A stretch of 10,595 nucleotides of DNA from Baffinella frigidus. Lineage: Eukaryota > Cryptophyceae > Cryptomonadales > Baffinellaceae. Shown piece by piece: positions 1-5,775 of the stretch. Numbering within the stretch: the stretch's first letter is position 1; every line of letters begins with the position of its first letter. Under the pieces are notes generated by a model. It did no database searches, was not told the DNA's origin, and was given only the letters and a program-made list of their open reading frames with translations. The translations under genes were made by a program, and so were the position numbers. The stretch is taken from NCBI GenBank assembly GCA_026770585.1, contig MU646369.1, positions 966,198-976,792 on the forward strand. The letters are read 5' to 3'.

Positions 1-142
1 CAGCCACGCCAGACGGCCTCGAAACAGCCACGCCAGACGGCCTCGAAACAGCCACGCCAGACGGCCTCGAAACAGCCACGCCAGACGGCCTCGAAGCATC
101 CACGCCAGAGGCCTCGAAACTGCCACGCCAGAGGCCTCGAAA
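1..142. repeat. 24/23-bp tandem repeat array, about six units
   Basis: Four 24-bp units starting CAGCCACGCC and ending GGCCTCGAA(A/G) lie head to tail at 1-24, 25-48, 49-72 and 73-96. Two 23-bp units that have lost the C of GACGG follow at 97-119 and 120-142, and a truncated start of a seventh lies at 143-150. In one + frame the 24-bp units read as an eight-residue repeat (ATPDGLET), but the 23-bp units break that frame, so a coding role is doubtful. The array is cut by the left edge of the window. Confidence 0.9.
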
Positions 143-440
143 CATCCACGTTTGGCATCTTTCAGGGGAAAGCTCGTCGATACTTAAGTCAACGACGCCA
201 GATCTGGCGTGGATAAGGCGTCGGTTTTCCTCGAGCCCCCTGACGTGGTGACATCGATCTCTCTCGGTCTACCTGGGCTCACCAATTTGGTGGGCCCGGG
301 CCCTTTTTTGCTTCAAAGTTGACGGATTTGTACCGCAAGCCTAGCATGTCAACTTGAGAATTGTCGGCGCTCGGATACACCGCCCGCGTCATCGAAGTGG
401 CATTGCGAGCCCGATGGCGTGACATGTAGCTCATCTGAAA
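143..440. other. Gene-free stretch with small palindromes
   Basis: No coding segment is recognised here. It holds a perfect 16-bp palindrome at 195-210 (ACGCCAGATCTGGCGT), which reuses the ACGCCAGA of the preceding array. It also holds a 10-bp inverted repeat at 275-284/288-297 (GGGCTCACCA / TGGTGGGCCC, one mismatch) running into GGGCCCGGGCCC. The phrase GCCCGATGGCGTGACAT near 410-426 recurs in variant form near 600 and 744. Confidence 0.5.
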
Positions 441-586
441 AGCGAACGCCAGCGAGGTACTTAGCTCCTACGGATTTCCTACGGTAGGAGCCCCCCTCCT
501 ACGACTTTTAAAGACCTTTTTGTTTTAAACGTTGTAGGATGAGGGGGGGTTCCTACCGTAGGCTAAGGGGTCCGCAGGCGTTAGCT
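441..586. mobile_element. Inverted-repeat (MITE-like) element with CCTACGGTAGG core
   Basis: The inner arms CCTACGGTAGGAG... (478-502) and ...TTCCTACCGTAGG (534-562) are near-perfect inverted copies around an AT-rich centre containing TTTTAAA. Weaker pairing extends outward (AGCGAACGCC at the left, GGCGTTAGC at the right), giving total arms of about 50-60 bp. No coding capacity is seen. The CCTACSGTAGG motif recurs near 2974-3014 and 9331, so it is dispersed. Calling it mobile is inference from its shape. Confidence 0.6.
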
Positions 587-638
587 TGTGGCATTATAGC
601 GCCCGATAGCGTGACATCTCACGCCAGGTGCCGTGACA

Positions 639-742
639 TATCCCTGAAGTGGCCAGTAGCTTATACGCCCTACCGTATGGCCACAGGACCTGCCTAGGAC
701 CTCTTGGCGGTCAATTTTGACCGCCTGACCACTTAAGGGATA
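639..742. mobile_element. Inverted-repeat element with nested hairpin
   Basis: The outer arms are TATCCCTGAAGTGGCCAG (639-656) and CTGACCACTTAAGGGATA (725-742), inverted with two mismatches. A nested hairpin lies at 706-725 (GGCGGTCAA, two-base loop, TTGACCGCC). Both sides of the element carry ATAGCGCCCGATA (near 595 and 740) followed by a GTGACATC, so the flank is a direct repeat. The short reading frames that cross it run through the hairpins and show no protein-like composition. Confidence 0.6.
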
Positions 743-860
743 GCGCCCGATACTGTGTCGTAAAGGTGACATCAGCCGCCCAACACAGAATCGACAAAGT
801 GACATCAAGAACCAAATCCCGTATCGTCAGTGCGGCATGTAGAGTATTCAGGAAAGCGTA

Positions 861-966
861 CAGGGGTACCTCGCTCATAAGAAACGCCCACCCCCCAAGG
901 ATCATCACAGGGCCCTACTGTAGGGTTCTAGGGGGGTGGGCGTTTCTTATGAGCGAGGTACCCCTG
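861..966. mobile_element. Hairpin element with two perfect 36-bp arms
   Basis: The left arm 861-896 (starts CAGGGGTACCTCGC) and right arm 931-966 (ends GAGGTACCCCTG) are exact reverse complements over 36 bp, separated by 34 bp that contain the small palindrome CCCTACTGTAGGG. Exact arms suggest a recent insertion or ongoing homogenisation. Translated, the arm reads FLMSEVPL. I remember that peptide from spurious predicted proteins of alga and protist genomes, but this is unverified recollection. No target-site duplication is evident. Confidence 0.7.
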
Positions 967-971
967 CATAA

Positions 972-1368
972 GTTGCCTGGCTAGGCCATTCGCCTATTGT
1001 ATACTTTCCTGGAACGAGACGTTTCGTTAAGGAAGCTATGGAAGACTATTGGCGTGATGTGACTGGCGAGAGTCCCACCACTGTTGACTACCACACGGTG
1101 GGCTTCGAGAGTTTTGAAACCCCTAGATTTAGCGGTAACGTGACCAAATTCGCATTCAAAAATCCTTAAAGTTAACTGCCCACAGGGTACGTTGACTTTT
1201 GATGAAATGTCCGTAGTCCACCGTGTGGATGGCAGGCTTCTAGTGGGCGAGGCGTTCCAGGGAACGATGCACCCCTTAGGGGTGGTTATGGGCGTTAGTG
1301 CCAAACTGGATATGTTGCGCTCAGTTTGCGAAATGTACCACGCACTGGAGAACACTCTTCAGCACTGA
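972..1368 (+). pseudogene. Frameshifted protein-coding relic, family not recognised
   Basis: Two abutting + strand frames both look like real protein. The first is open from 972 and most protein-like from about 1008 (includes MEDYWRDVTGESPTTVDYHT, then VGFESFETPRFSG) and stops at TAA 1167-1169. One base over, the second continues KVNCPQGTLTFDEMSVVHRV and DGRLLVGEAFQGTMHPLGVV, ending SVCEMYHALENTLQH with TGA at 1366-1368. A single-base insertion near 1165-1170 is the simplest explanation. The balanced charged/hydrophobic composition contrasts with the surrounding low-complexity frames. The last 20 or so codons recur at 2.25-2.47 kb, so this end belongs to a duplicated sequence. It shows no similarity to Der. 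A transposon protein or a decayed host exon are both possible. Confidence 0.5.
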
Positions 1369-1632
1369 CGAACACTCTTCAGCACTGAAGAACACGTCTC
1401 GACCATCTTGCCCCACCTGGCGTGAGCCGTCGATTTATCAACTTAATAAACTCGCCTTTCCCCCTTCTGGCAACCATCCTTCCCGGTCTTGTCCTCACCC
1501 CGGTACTAAAGGTGCCCGGTTAAGTCAACCGCCGTGCCTTTCTCTGTCTCTGTCTCTCCCTCCCTCCCTCCCTCCCTCCCTCCATCCCTCCCCCCTCTCT
1601 GGTGGACTCATAACCTGCAACCCGGGGAGCAG
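1369..1632. repeat. Non-coding stretch with TCTG/TCCC microsatellite
   Basis: After the relic stop, the phrase GAACACTCTTCAGCACTGA is repeated. Then follows unremarkable sequence and a pure pyrimidine run at 1538-1600, (TCTCTG)n passing into (TCCC)n. Its position 30-90 bases before the proposed splice acceptor of island A means it could act as a polypyrimidine tract, but that is inference. Confidence 0.75.
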
Positions 1633-1672
1633 GAGAGCGACTCGGTGCTGTTTCTCGTGGACAGCCGCGAAG
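1633..1672 (+). CDS. der: Der/EngA GTPase, putative exon A (domain 1, after G3)
   Basis: The translation ESDSVLFLVDSREG matches the segment after switch II in the first GTPase domain of Der (family pattern E-x-D/S-x-x-L/V-F-V-V-D-x-R-x-G), a core beta strand of the G domain. The left edge is an AG (GGGAGCAG|GAG) downstream of a pyrimidine tract. The right edge is GAAG|GTTGCG, a good GT donor that leaves the glycine codon in phase 1. The next island (3171) starts with GC after an AG, restoring Gly and continuing VTPLD, as expected in Der. If translation ran past the donor it would reach a stop after a proline run. The island alone is short, so identification rests on its order and phase with the others. 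Der binds GTP and acts in large ribosomal subunit assembly. Confidence 0.6.
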
Positions 1673-1909
1673 GTTGCGAGCCCCCCCCCCCGTCCATTTA
1701 GCAGCCGCCGAGGTCATTTCCCCCCGGAAATCCGGGGCCAAATCCGTTGGAATCCATAGGCAGTGGATAAGATGCTGGTACAAATAGTTTAGATGGACTG
1801 TATCCGTGAAGCCCCCGGTGGCTGCTCAGTTGTTATCGCAGCCCTGGTTATCGTGGGGGAATGGGGCGTTGAATGATGACACACGCCGCGTGCAATGATA
1901 ACATCCGGG
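1673..1909. other. Putative intron sequence, no features recognised
   Basis: This is the start of the intron proposed between islands A and B. It contains a C12 run at 1681-1692 and no convincing coding frame. The phrase ...GCGTGCAATGATAAC (about 1889-1903) resembles GCGTGTAATGATGAG downstream of the next inverted repeat (about 2074-2088). Confidence 0.4.
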
Positions 1910-2051
1910 CGAGTATCCATAATGAATACGGTTTTGGTGTATTTTAAGGGGTAGATACAAGACAGTCGTCTATCTAGACTTCATTTAGAGCCTTAAGATA
2001 CACCAAAATCGGATCGGAGATCCCCGAAATCGTATTCATTATGAATACTCG
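1910..2051. mobile_element. Inverted-repeat element with interrupted arm
   Basis: The left arm CGAGTATCCATAATGAATACG followed by GTTTTGGTGTATTTTAAGG (1910-1949) pairs with CCTTAAGATACACCAAAATC...CGTATTCATTATGAATACTCG (1991-2051). The right arm carries about 20 extra bases (2010-2030) with no partner on the left, so the element has either gained or lost a block since insertion. It is non-coding. Confidence 0.65.
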
Positions 2052-2128
2052 ACGGGATTAGATCACAGAAGCAGCGTGTAATGATGAGACCCCCCGGCCC
2101 CGCACGACTCTTGCCTGCGTTGAGCGCA

Positions 2129-2211
2129 CTGTAAAGCAAAAAGAGGGGCGGTGTATGTCGAGGGGGATATGTAAAAAGGGGCCTCTGGTGCGCAGGCGTG
2201 ACGCCGCTGCA
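2129..2211. repeat. 83-bp direct repeat, copy 1 (copy 2 at 2709-2791)
   Basis: The block starting CTGTAAAGCAAAAAGAGGGG and ending in the exon-B-like GCAGGCGTGACGCCGCTGCA is repeated 580 bp downstream at 2709-2791 with only a few substitutions. Each copy ends where a fragment of Der island B begins, preceded by a CGCAG that would serve as a splice acceptor. Confidence 0.8.
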
Positions 2212-2522
2212 TCTTCAGTGTTTTTCACTGCAAACACTGAAGAGTGTTCCTCAGTGCTGAAGAGTGTTCTTCAGTGCGTGGTACATTTCGCAAACTGAGC
2301 GCAACATATCCAGCTTGCGCTCAGGCGGGGCCCCTTGACATACCCCTTCGACACACACCGTACGCTCAAAGTGGTCAAAAGAGTCCTAGCCCTGCCTGAG
2401 CGCAAACTGGATATGTTGCGCTCAGTTTGCGAAATGTACCACGCACTGGAGAACACTCTTCAGCACTGAGGAACACTCTTCAGTGTTTGCACTGAAGAAC
2501 ACTGAAGATGCAGCGGCGTCGC
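2198..2522. mobile_element. Large inverted repeat, 129-bp arms, bearing relic tails and exon-B edges
   Basis: Arms 2198-2326 and 2394-2522 are inverted copies with only about five mismatches, around a 67-bp loop. Each arm contains the 3' end of the coding relic seen at 1310-1368: LDMLRSVCEMYHALENTLQH and a stop, on the + strand at about 2408-2469, and inverted with one E to K change at about 2250-2312. The outer tips carry GTGACGCCGCTGCA, the start of Der island B, in opposite orientations. The 29-bp phrase at 2364-2392 in the loop recurs at 2528-2556 with one mismatch. The structure suggests an inverted duplication that captured both sequences. Confidence 0.75.
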
Positions 2523-2586
2523 GCCACGCTCAAAGTGGTCAAAAGAGTGCTAGCCCCGCCAGCCTCCGAAGCGGCAGGTTCCTTGT

Positions 2587-3170
2587 AACACCTCTGGCGT
2601 CCAGGCGTGACGCCGCTGCACATCCAGTTCGCGCGGTGGCTGAGTAGGGGCCTAGGGGGGGGTCCTACGAAACAGCAGGTCCGAAACAGCAGGTTCCTTG
2701 TAACACCTCTGTAAAGCAAAAAGAGGGGCGGTGTATGTCGAGGGGGGTACGTAAAAAGGGGCCTCTGGCGCGCAGGCGTGACGCCGCTGCATATCTAGTT
2801 CGCGCGGTGGCTGAATAGGGGCCTAGGGGGGGTCCTACGAAACATCAGGTCCGAAAAGGGGCCTCTGGTGTGCAGTAAAAAGGGGCCTCTGGTATGTAAA
2901 AGGGGGCCTCTGGTGTCCAGGCGTGACGCCGCTGCACATGCAGGTCGCGCTCAGGTGGAGCTCGGACTCTTGACGGGCAGTTAACCTACGGTATTGCCTA
3001 TGGTAGGCCGTAGGGGCCTAGGAGGGGTCCTACGAAACAGCGGGTTCCTTGTGACACCTGTGGCGTCCAGACGTGACGCCGCTGCATATCCAGTTTGCGC
3101 GGTGGCTGAGTAGGGGCCTAGGGGGGGTCCTACGAAACAGCAGGTTGCTTGTGACACTTCTGGCGTCCAG
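2587..3170 (+). repeat. Tandem/dispersed partial copies of Der island B with 61-nt GT...AG unit
   Basis: The start of island B (GCGTGACGCCGCTG...) recurs after an AG at 2605, 2776, 2921 and 3071, plus 2196 in the preceding block. Where longest (2605 and 3071), a copy reads VTPLHIQFARWL and diverges right after GGTGGCTGA. The TPLD aspartate is His in all of these, and the 2776 copy has a stop (ATCTAG). After GGTGGCTGA comes GTAGGGGCCTAGG... ending GGCGTCCAG, a 61-nt stretch with GT and AG ends at 3010-3070 and 3110-3170, giving a 100-bp period at the right end. Phrases such as AAAAGGGGCCTCTGG repeat between copies (near 2755, 2858, 2878, 2898). These look like decayed exon duplicates, not functional exons. 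Confidence 0.7.
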
Positions 3171-3254
3171 GCGTGACGCCGCTGGACATCCAGTTTGCGC
3201 GGTGGCTGAACAAGCAGGGCCGCCCCGCGCTCCTCATCGCGAACAAGAGCGAAG
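3171..3254 (+). CDS. der: Der/EngA GTPase, putative exon B (domain 1, G4 motif)
   Basis: This 84-nt island reads (G)VTPLDIQFARWL then NKQGRPALLIANKSE(G). It lines up with the Der domain-1 stretch where TPxD, a helix ending WLR/K, a K/RP-x-x-L-x-x-NK strand and the G4 motif follow in that order. G4 sets guanine specificity. The left edge is GGCGTCCAG|GC and the right edge GAAG|GTCTCT. Both splits are phase 1, agreeing with island A before and island C after. It is the only full-length copy of an exon repeated in pieces upstream, and the only one keeping Asp in TPLD. The G4 motif is NKSE, not NKxD; I recall NKCE in cyanobacterial and plant plastid Der, so this points to a plastid-type protein over loss of function. 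The CT microsatellite begins directly at the donor. Confidence 0.78.
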
Positions 3255-3379
3255 GTCTCTCTCTCTCTCGCCCTCTCTCTCTCTCTCTATCGCGCGCGCT
3301 CTCTCTCTCTCTCGCCCTCGCTCTCGCCCTCTCTCTCGCCCTCCCTCTCTCTCTCCCCCCCTCTCTCTCCCTCTCTCGC
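3255..3379. repeat. CT-rich microsatellite
   Basis: Interrupted (CT)n with CGCC and CGCG breaks and a run of C. It starts at the proposed donor of island B. Long Ser/Leu/Arg-rich frames in both directions are artefacts of this composition. Confidence 0.95.
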
Positions 3380-3651
3380 GTTGCCAGAAGGTGCCGAGCG
3401 TCGACCGCGCGGCACGTCCCCCCAGCTCCTGCCCGCACCTCGGAGGCTACGCCAGACCTGAGTGGACGCAATCGCAAAAGTCAATTTCGACAAAATCCCT
3501 TGAAGTTCTGTCAACTTTTGGAGAAAAGGCCGGAAACCCGGCCTTTTTGTGTAAAGCGAATCTCTCACTTGATCCCGAATGGACGCTGGCGCGTTTCCTT
3601 CCTCGTGCCGGCGTCGCTGCCCCCAGTACACTCGGAGTCAGAACATTTCGC
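3380..3651. other. Intron sequence with small hairpin
   Basis: No coding segment is recognised. A perfect hairpin at 3524-3533/3538-3547 (AAAAGGCCGG, loop AAAC, CCGGCCTTTT) runs into a short T tract. Confidence 0.4.
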
Positions 3652-3746
3652 CTAAGTCAACTCCCCCTGAAAGCCAGCGCCTTAAGTCAAATGCCGGCCA
3701 TGGTGCCCGGGTCCATCTGAACGAAAACAGGGGAAAGTTGACTTAG
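3652..3746. mobile_element. Inverted-repeat element with TAAGTCAAC termini
   Basis: CTAAGTCAACTCCCCCTG at the left pairs with CAGGGGAAAGTTGACTTAG at the right. The terminal sequence recurs at 4973-5029 and in fragments across the window (near 186, 1521, 3762, 3876, 8637, 8694). A perfect 16-bp palindrome GTCAACTTAAGTTGAC follows at 3876-3891. The internal part is non-coding. Confidence 0.6.
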
Positions 3747-3875
3747 GTCAGCTGGTTGACTTAGCTGAAATCTTGTGGTTCGGAGTGCAGTAGCAGACGT
3801 CACCGCGCGCCCTTTCAGTGGTTGACGCACGCGCGTCTCGTCAACACTATTTTCTGAAACATCCACTTTGACTTT

Positions 3876-3891
3876 GTCAACTTAAGTTGAC
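3876..3891. repeat. Perfect 16-bp palindrome GTCAACTTAAGTTGAC
   Basis: Exact palindrome made of two back-to-back copies of the GTCAACTTAA terminus found on the 3652-3746 element. It may be a collapsed element or a solo joined end. Confidence 0.75.
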
Positions 3892-3966
3892 GAATCGTTC
3901 GATCTTTCTTCTCAGAGACACCTCTGCCTCCGACGTCCATCAAAACATCGACACCGCATACAATCT

Positions 3967-4001
3967 TTCTCTATCTCTCTCTCTCGCGCTCTCTCTCTCT
4001 C
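3967..4001. repeat. Short CT microsatellite
   Basis: (CT)n with one GCG break. It is followed by CGGAAAGCTTTTTTTTAAGT, the same arrangement as at 4694-4850, showing that the two blocks are paralogous. Confidence 0.9.
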
Positions 4002-4049
4002 GGAAAGCTTTTTTTTAAGTACTTTGTGGAACCATTTACAATCTGAAAG

Positions 4050-4256
4050 TAGAGCGTTTGCGGTAAATGTTGTCCGTTTTGGACGTACGGTTTTCCGGTT
4101 TTCTGGTTTTGAAAGAGACTTATAGGACGTGACAAGGATTTTAAATAGTACCAGAATTGCGCCTCTTGGAACTATTTAAAACCTCTGTCACGTCCTATAA
4201 GTCCCTTTCAAAACCGGAAAACTCCAAAATGGACAACAATTACCGCAAACGCTCTA
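4050..4256. mobile_element. MITE with TA-flanked TAGAGCG termini (copy 1)
   Basis: Arms of about 100 bp (4050-4153 and 4167-4256) are inverted copies, starting TAGAGCGTTTGCGG and ending CCGCAAACGCTCTA, with a few mismatches and a small indel. The paralogous block at 4826-4900 has the same flanks without the element: ...ACAATCTRAAAGT on the left joins GTACCAAACGGT on the right. That is evidence of insertion. A TA at each end fits a TA target duplication as in Tc1/mariner-type elements (inference). The element at 6518-6739 shares the TAGAGCG terminus. Confidence 0.75.
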
Positions 4257-4313
4257 GGCGTTGTACCAAACGGTCCCGACGCCGGCGCTCCTGATCGCTA
4301 CCACCCACGATTC

Positions 4314-4452
4314 CATAGGAAAACGGTTTGAATTCAAAACTTTCTGGCAATGAAATTTACTACACACAATGTGTTTTACTAGTAATGTTGAAGCATCCGT
4401 GTAGTAATTTTCATTGAATCCAGTGGTTTTAAATTAAAATCGTTTCCCTATG
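4314..4452. mobile_element. Inverted-repeat family with CAATGAAATTTACTACAC core (copy 1)
   Basis: The core arms CAATGAAATTTACTACAC (4348-4365) and GTGTAGTAATTTTCATTG (4399-4416) sit inside outer arms CATAGGAAAACGGTTT (4314-) and ATCGTTTCCCTATG (-4452). Copies at 6090-6195 and 7089-7224 keep the core. A further GTGTAGTAA lies nearby at about 4473. It is non-coding. Confidence 0.7.
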
Positions 4453-4597
4453 AGATTGTAGGGTAGAGGGCCGTGTAGTAAAAACCTGGGAATCCGGGTA
4501 TTCTGAAAGTTCGCAAGTGGACATTCTCCCCCGAGAAAAAACATTTTTTTGGAAAGTTGGTACGAATTCCGTGTGAACTGACTTGTTTTCCCAGGTC

Positions 4598-4630
4598 AGC
4601 CTTGCACTCTTGCGTGGTAACAAGAGCGAG
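4598..4630 (+). pseudogene. Probable decayed copy of the 3' end of Der island B
   Basis: The translation SLALLRGNKSE resembles RPALLIANKSE of island B, and 11 bases (AACAAGAGCGA) are identical. The normal GT donor is replaced by GGATCC. A CT microsatellite follows within 70 bp, as it does after island B, so this may be the trace of a duplicated exon end plus its flank. The match is short and could be chance. Confidence 0.35.
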
Positions 4631-4691
4631 GATCCTGCCTGTGTTCTTCTCCTGTTTTACTCCCGGTCGATGAAATCCAAGCACCATATAG

Positions 4692-4693
<2 letters not shown>

Positions 4694-4736
<43 letters not shown>

Positions 4737-4823
4737 CTTGCTCTCGCTCTCTCCCTCTCTCTCCCTCGCTCTCGCTCTCGCTCTCGCTTTCTCCCTCTCT
4801 CTCCCTCGCTCTCTCTCTCTCTC
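4694..4823. repeat. CT microsatellite
   Basis: Nearly pure (CT)n passing into CTCGCT, TCCC and CTCGCT variants. It is the longest CT tract in the window, and long frames across it in both strands are compositional artefacts. Confidence 0.95.
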
Positions 4824-4900
4824 GGAAACTTATTTTTAAAGTTGTGCGTGGTACATTTCACAATCTAAAAGTGCGCGCTCGTACCAAACGGTTCCAACGC
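4824..4900. repeat. Unoccupied paralogue of the 4002-4290 block
   Basis: The order CGGAAA...TTTTTAAAG...GTGGTACATTTCACAATCTAAAAGT...GTACCAAACGGTTCCAACGCC matches 4002-4050 joined to 4259-4282. It therefore serves as an internal pre-insertion reference for the MITE at 4050-4256. Confidence 0.7.
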
Positions 4901-4945
4901 CCAGGGAAAGCATTACACAGATTTTATCAGGGAACGCGATGTAAA

Positions 4946-5064
4946 CCCTGGAGGCAACCCAGGGGCAAATCGTAAGTCAATCTCCCACAGATGCGCCCGG
5001 ATTCCGCATTTGCATGGGAGTTGACTTAAGAAACCATCGATTTGCCCATGAGTTGCCTCCAGGG
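4946..5064. mobile_element. Inverted-repeat element inserted in front of exon C copy 1
   Basis: Arms CCCTGGAGGCAACCCAGGGG...(4946-4988) and ...ATGAGTTGCCTCCAGGG (5015-5064) are inverted. They include the TAAGTCAAT-CTCCCAC / GGGAG-TTGACTTA terminus family, and the right arm carries about seven extra bases. The flanks (TTTATCAGGGAACGCGATGTAAACCCT on the left, AAATCCGAAACCAGGGAACGTG on the right) are adjacent in the second copy at 5296-5352, so the element is absent there. A possible AAACCCT duplication flanks it but is hard to tell from telomere-like repeats. Confidence 0.7.
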
Positions 5065-5095
5065 TGGAAACCCTCAACCATAAATCCGAAACCAG

Positions 5096-5190
5096 GGAAC
5101 GTGTCGCAGCTGGATCCGGGGGACGTGCAGAAAATGGGGCTGGGAACTCCGATCTACATTTCCGTCGTGCAGAACCAGGGCTTCGGCCAA
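5096..5190 (+). CDS. der: Der/EngA GTPase, putative exon C, copy 1 (domain 1, G5 region)
   Basis: The translation (G)NVSQLDPGDVQKMGLGT then PIYISVVQNQGFGQ fits the Der domain-1 stretch that follows G4: a loop, a short helix, LGLG-x-P, a strand ending I-S at the G5 position, then G-x-G-x-L. The left edge is GAAACCAG|GG, phase 1, which rebuilds the glycine left by island B. A GT follows CCAA at 5191 and would be a phase-0 donor. It is 99 percent identical to copy 2 (one substitution, T5114 versus C5364) and diverges exactly at CCA(A/G). Its acceptor side has been pushed away from the upstream flank by the 4946-5064 insertion. Which copy is spliced in cannot be decided. Confidence in the family rests on LGLGxPIxIS plus the G-F-G-Q-L that copy 2 preserves. 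Confidence 0.62.
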
Positions 5191-5238
5191 GTCAATTATT
5201 GGAATATTGCCCAGGAAACACGTCAAAAGTCAGCAATT

Positions 5239-5278
5239 GATCACGTTTCCGCCGGGAAAATCTGGAGGGAACGTGATC
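5239..5278. repeat. Short inverted repeat GATCACGTTTCC / GGGAACGTGATC
   Basis: Twelve-base arms (one mismatch) around a 16-bp loop, lying between the two exon C copies. It may be the core of a larger decayed hairpin element. Confidence 0.5.
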
Positions 5279-5345
5279 ATTTCCCACAATTTCTAATTTT
5301 ATCAGGGAACGCGGTGTAAACCCTAAACCCTAAATCCGAAACCAG

Positions 5346-5452
5346 GGAACGTGTCGCAGCTGGACCCGGGGGACGTGCAGAAAATGGGGCTGGGAACTCC
5401 GATCTACATTTCCGTCGTGCAGAACCAGGGCTTCGGCCAGCTCGTTTCGCAG
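5346..5452 (+). CDS. der: Der/EngA GTPase, putative exon C, copy 2 (domain 1, G5 region)
   Basis: This has the same start as copy 1 (CCAG|GG, phase 1) but continues GFGQLVSQ to a strong CAG|GTCCGC donor in phase 0. G-x-G-x-L-L is the usual run in Der at this point, so this copy is the better match to a complete exon. Its upstream flank is uninterrupted: TTTATCAGGGAACGCGGTG, two telomere-like CCCTAAA units, then the acceptor. The frame stays open to 5770, but after 5452 composition becomes Lys/Asn-rich and unlike Der, so I take the GT at 5453 as the end. Phase 0 agrees with island E at 10046. The 250-bp spacing between copies shows a segmental duplication. Confidence 0.68.
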
Positions 5453-5775
5453 GTCCGCTGCCGAGCGAGGACGTCACTCAATTTTAAAGATGTTAAAAAC
5501 TTTCACCTGAATCCTAAGGGAAAGAGACTTTTAAATGAAAAAGCTGGGGCCGGATTTCCGGTCCTGGCTTTTAAACGAACCCCGGGGTGCCTCGATAGCA
5601 GCCACTTTCATTGTTCAAAGGCTTTAACGCGAAACAAATTTAAGCCAAAACACGTTTCAAGTAAATGCTTCTACTGTACAATTCTTTTAAAAATAGAACG
5701 TTTTTCAAAAAATACGTTCAACGAAACGTTGCATGGTCGAATTTCCACTTGTGAGATGGTGTGGACGTGAATCTG
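5453..5775. other. Intron sequence, one frame open but not recognised
   Basis: The exon C frame remains open to TGA at 5768-5770, giving an A/T-richer Lys/Phe/Asn-rich extension without recognised motif. A weak inverted repeat spans about 5540-5568 (AAGCTGGGGCCGGA / TCCGGTCCTGGCTT, three mismatches). No other feature is seen. Confidence 0.4.

Noticed and set aside
1-142. CRISPR array
   Set aside because: Units abut with no spacers, and the context is eukaryotic.
981-1355. 124-residue minus-strand frame
   Set aside because: It is the shadow of the + strand relic, whose two frames have the more protein-like composition; the tail reused at 2.3-2.5 kb is protein-like in the + sense.
1298-1759. 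153-residue + frame
   Set aside because: Different frame from the relic and from island A; mostly Ser/Leu/Pro from the pyrimidine tract.
3524-3548. Rho-independent terminator
   Set aside because: The GC hairpin with a T run has the right shape, but the window is eukaryotic and the hairpin is in a putative intron.
3530-3580. NPAFLCKANLSLDPE as a second Der G4 segment
   Set aside because: Superficially like xPVxLVANKxDxLDPE, but the NK pair is absent and much of it is the palindrome at 3524-3547. Island B already supplies G4.
3073-3720. Long open frames on both strands across the CT tract
   Set aside because: Ser/Leu/Pro or Arg/Glu repeats follow directly from (CT)n. Only 3171-3254 in one frame has non-repetitive, family-like residues.
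4448-4975. Arg/Glu-rich and Ser/Leu-rich frames around 4694-4823
   Set aside because: Microsatellite translation; flanks are inverted-repeat elements.
5453-5770. Continuation of exon C as a 139-residue protein
   Set aside because: Composition changes sharply after a good CAG|GT donor, and nothing resembles Der beyond it.
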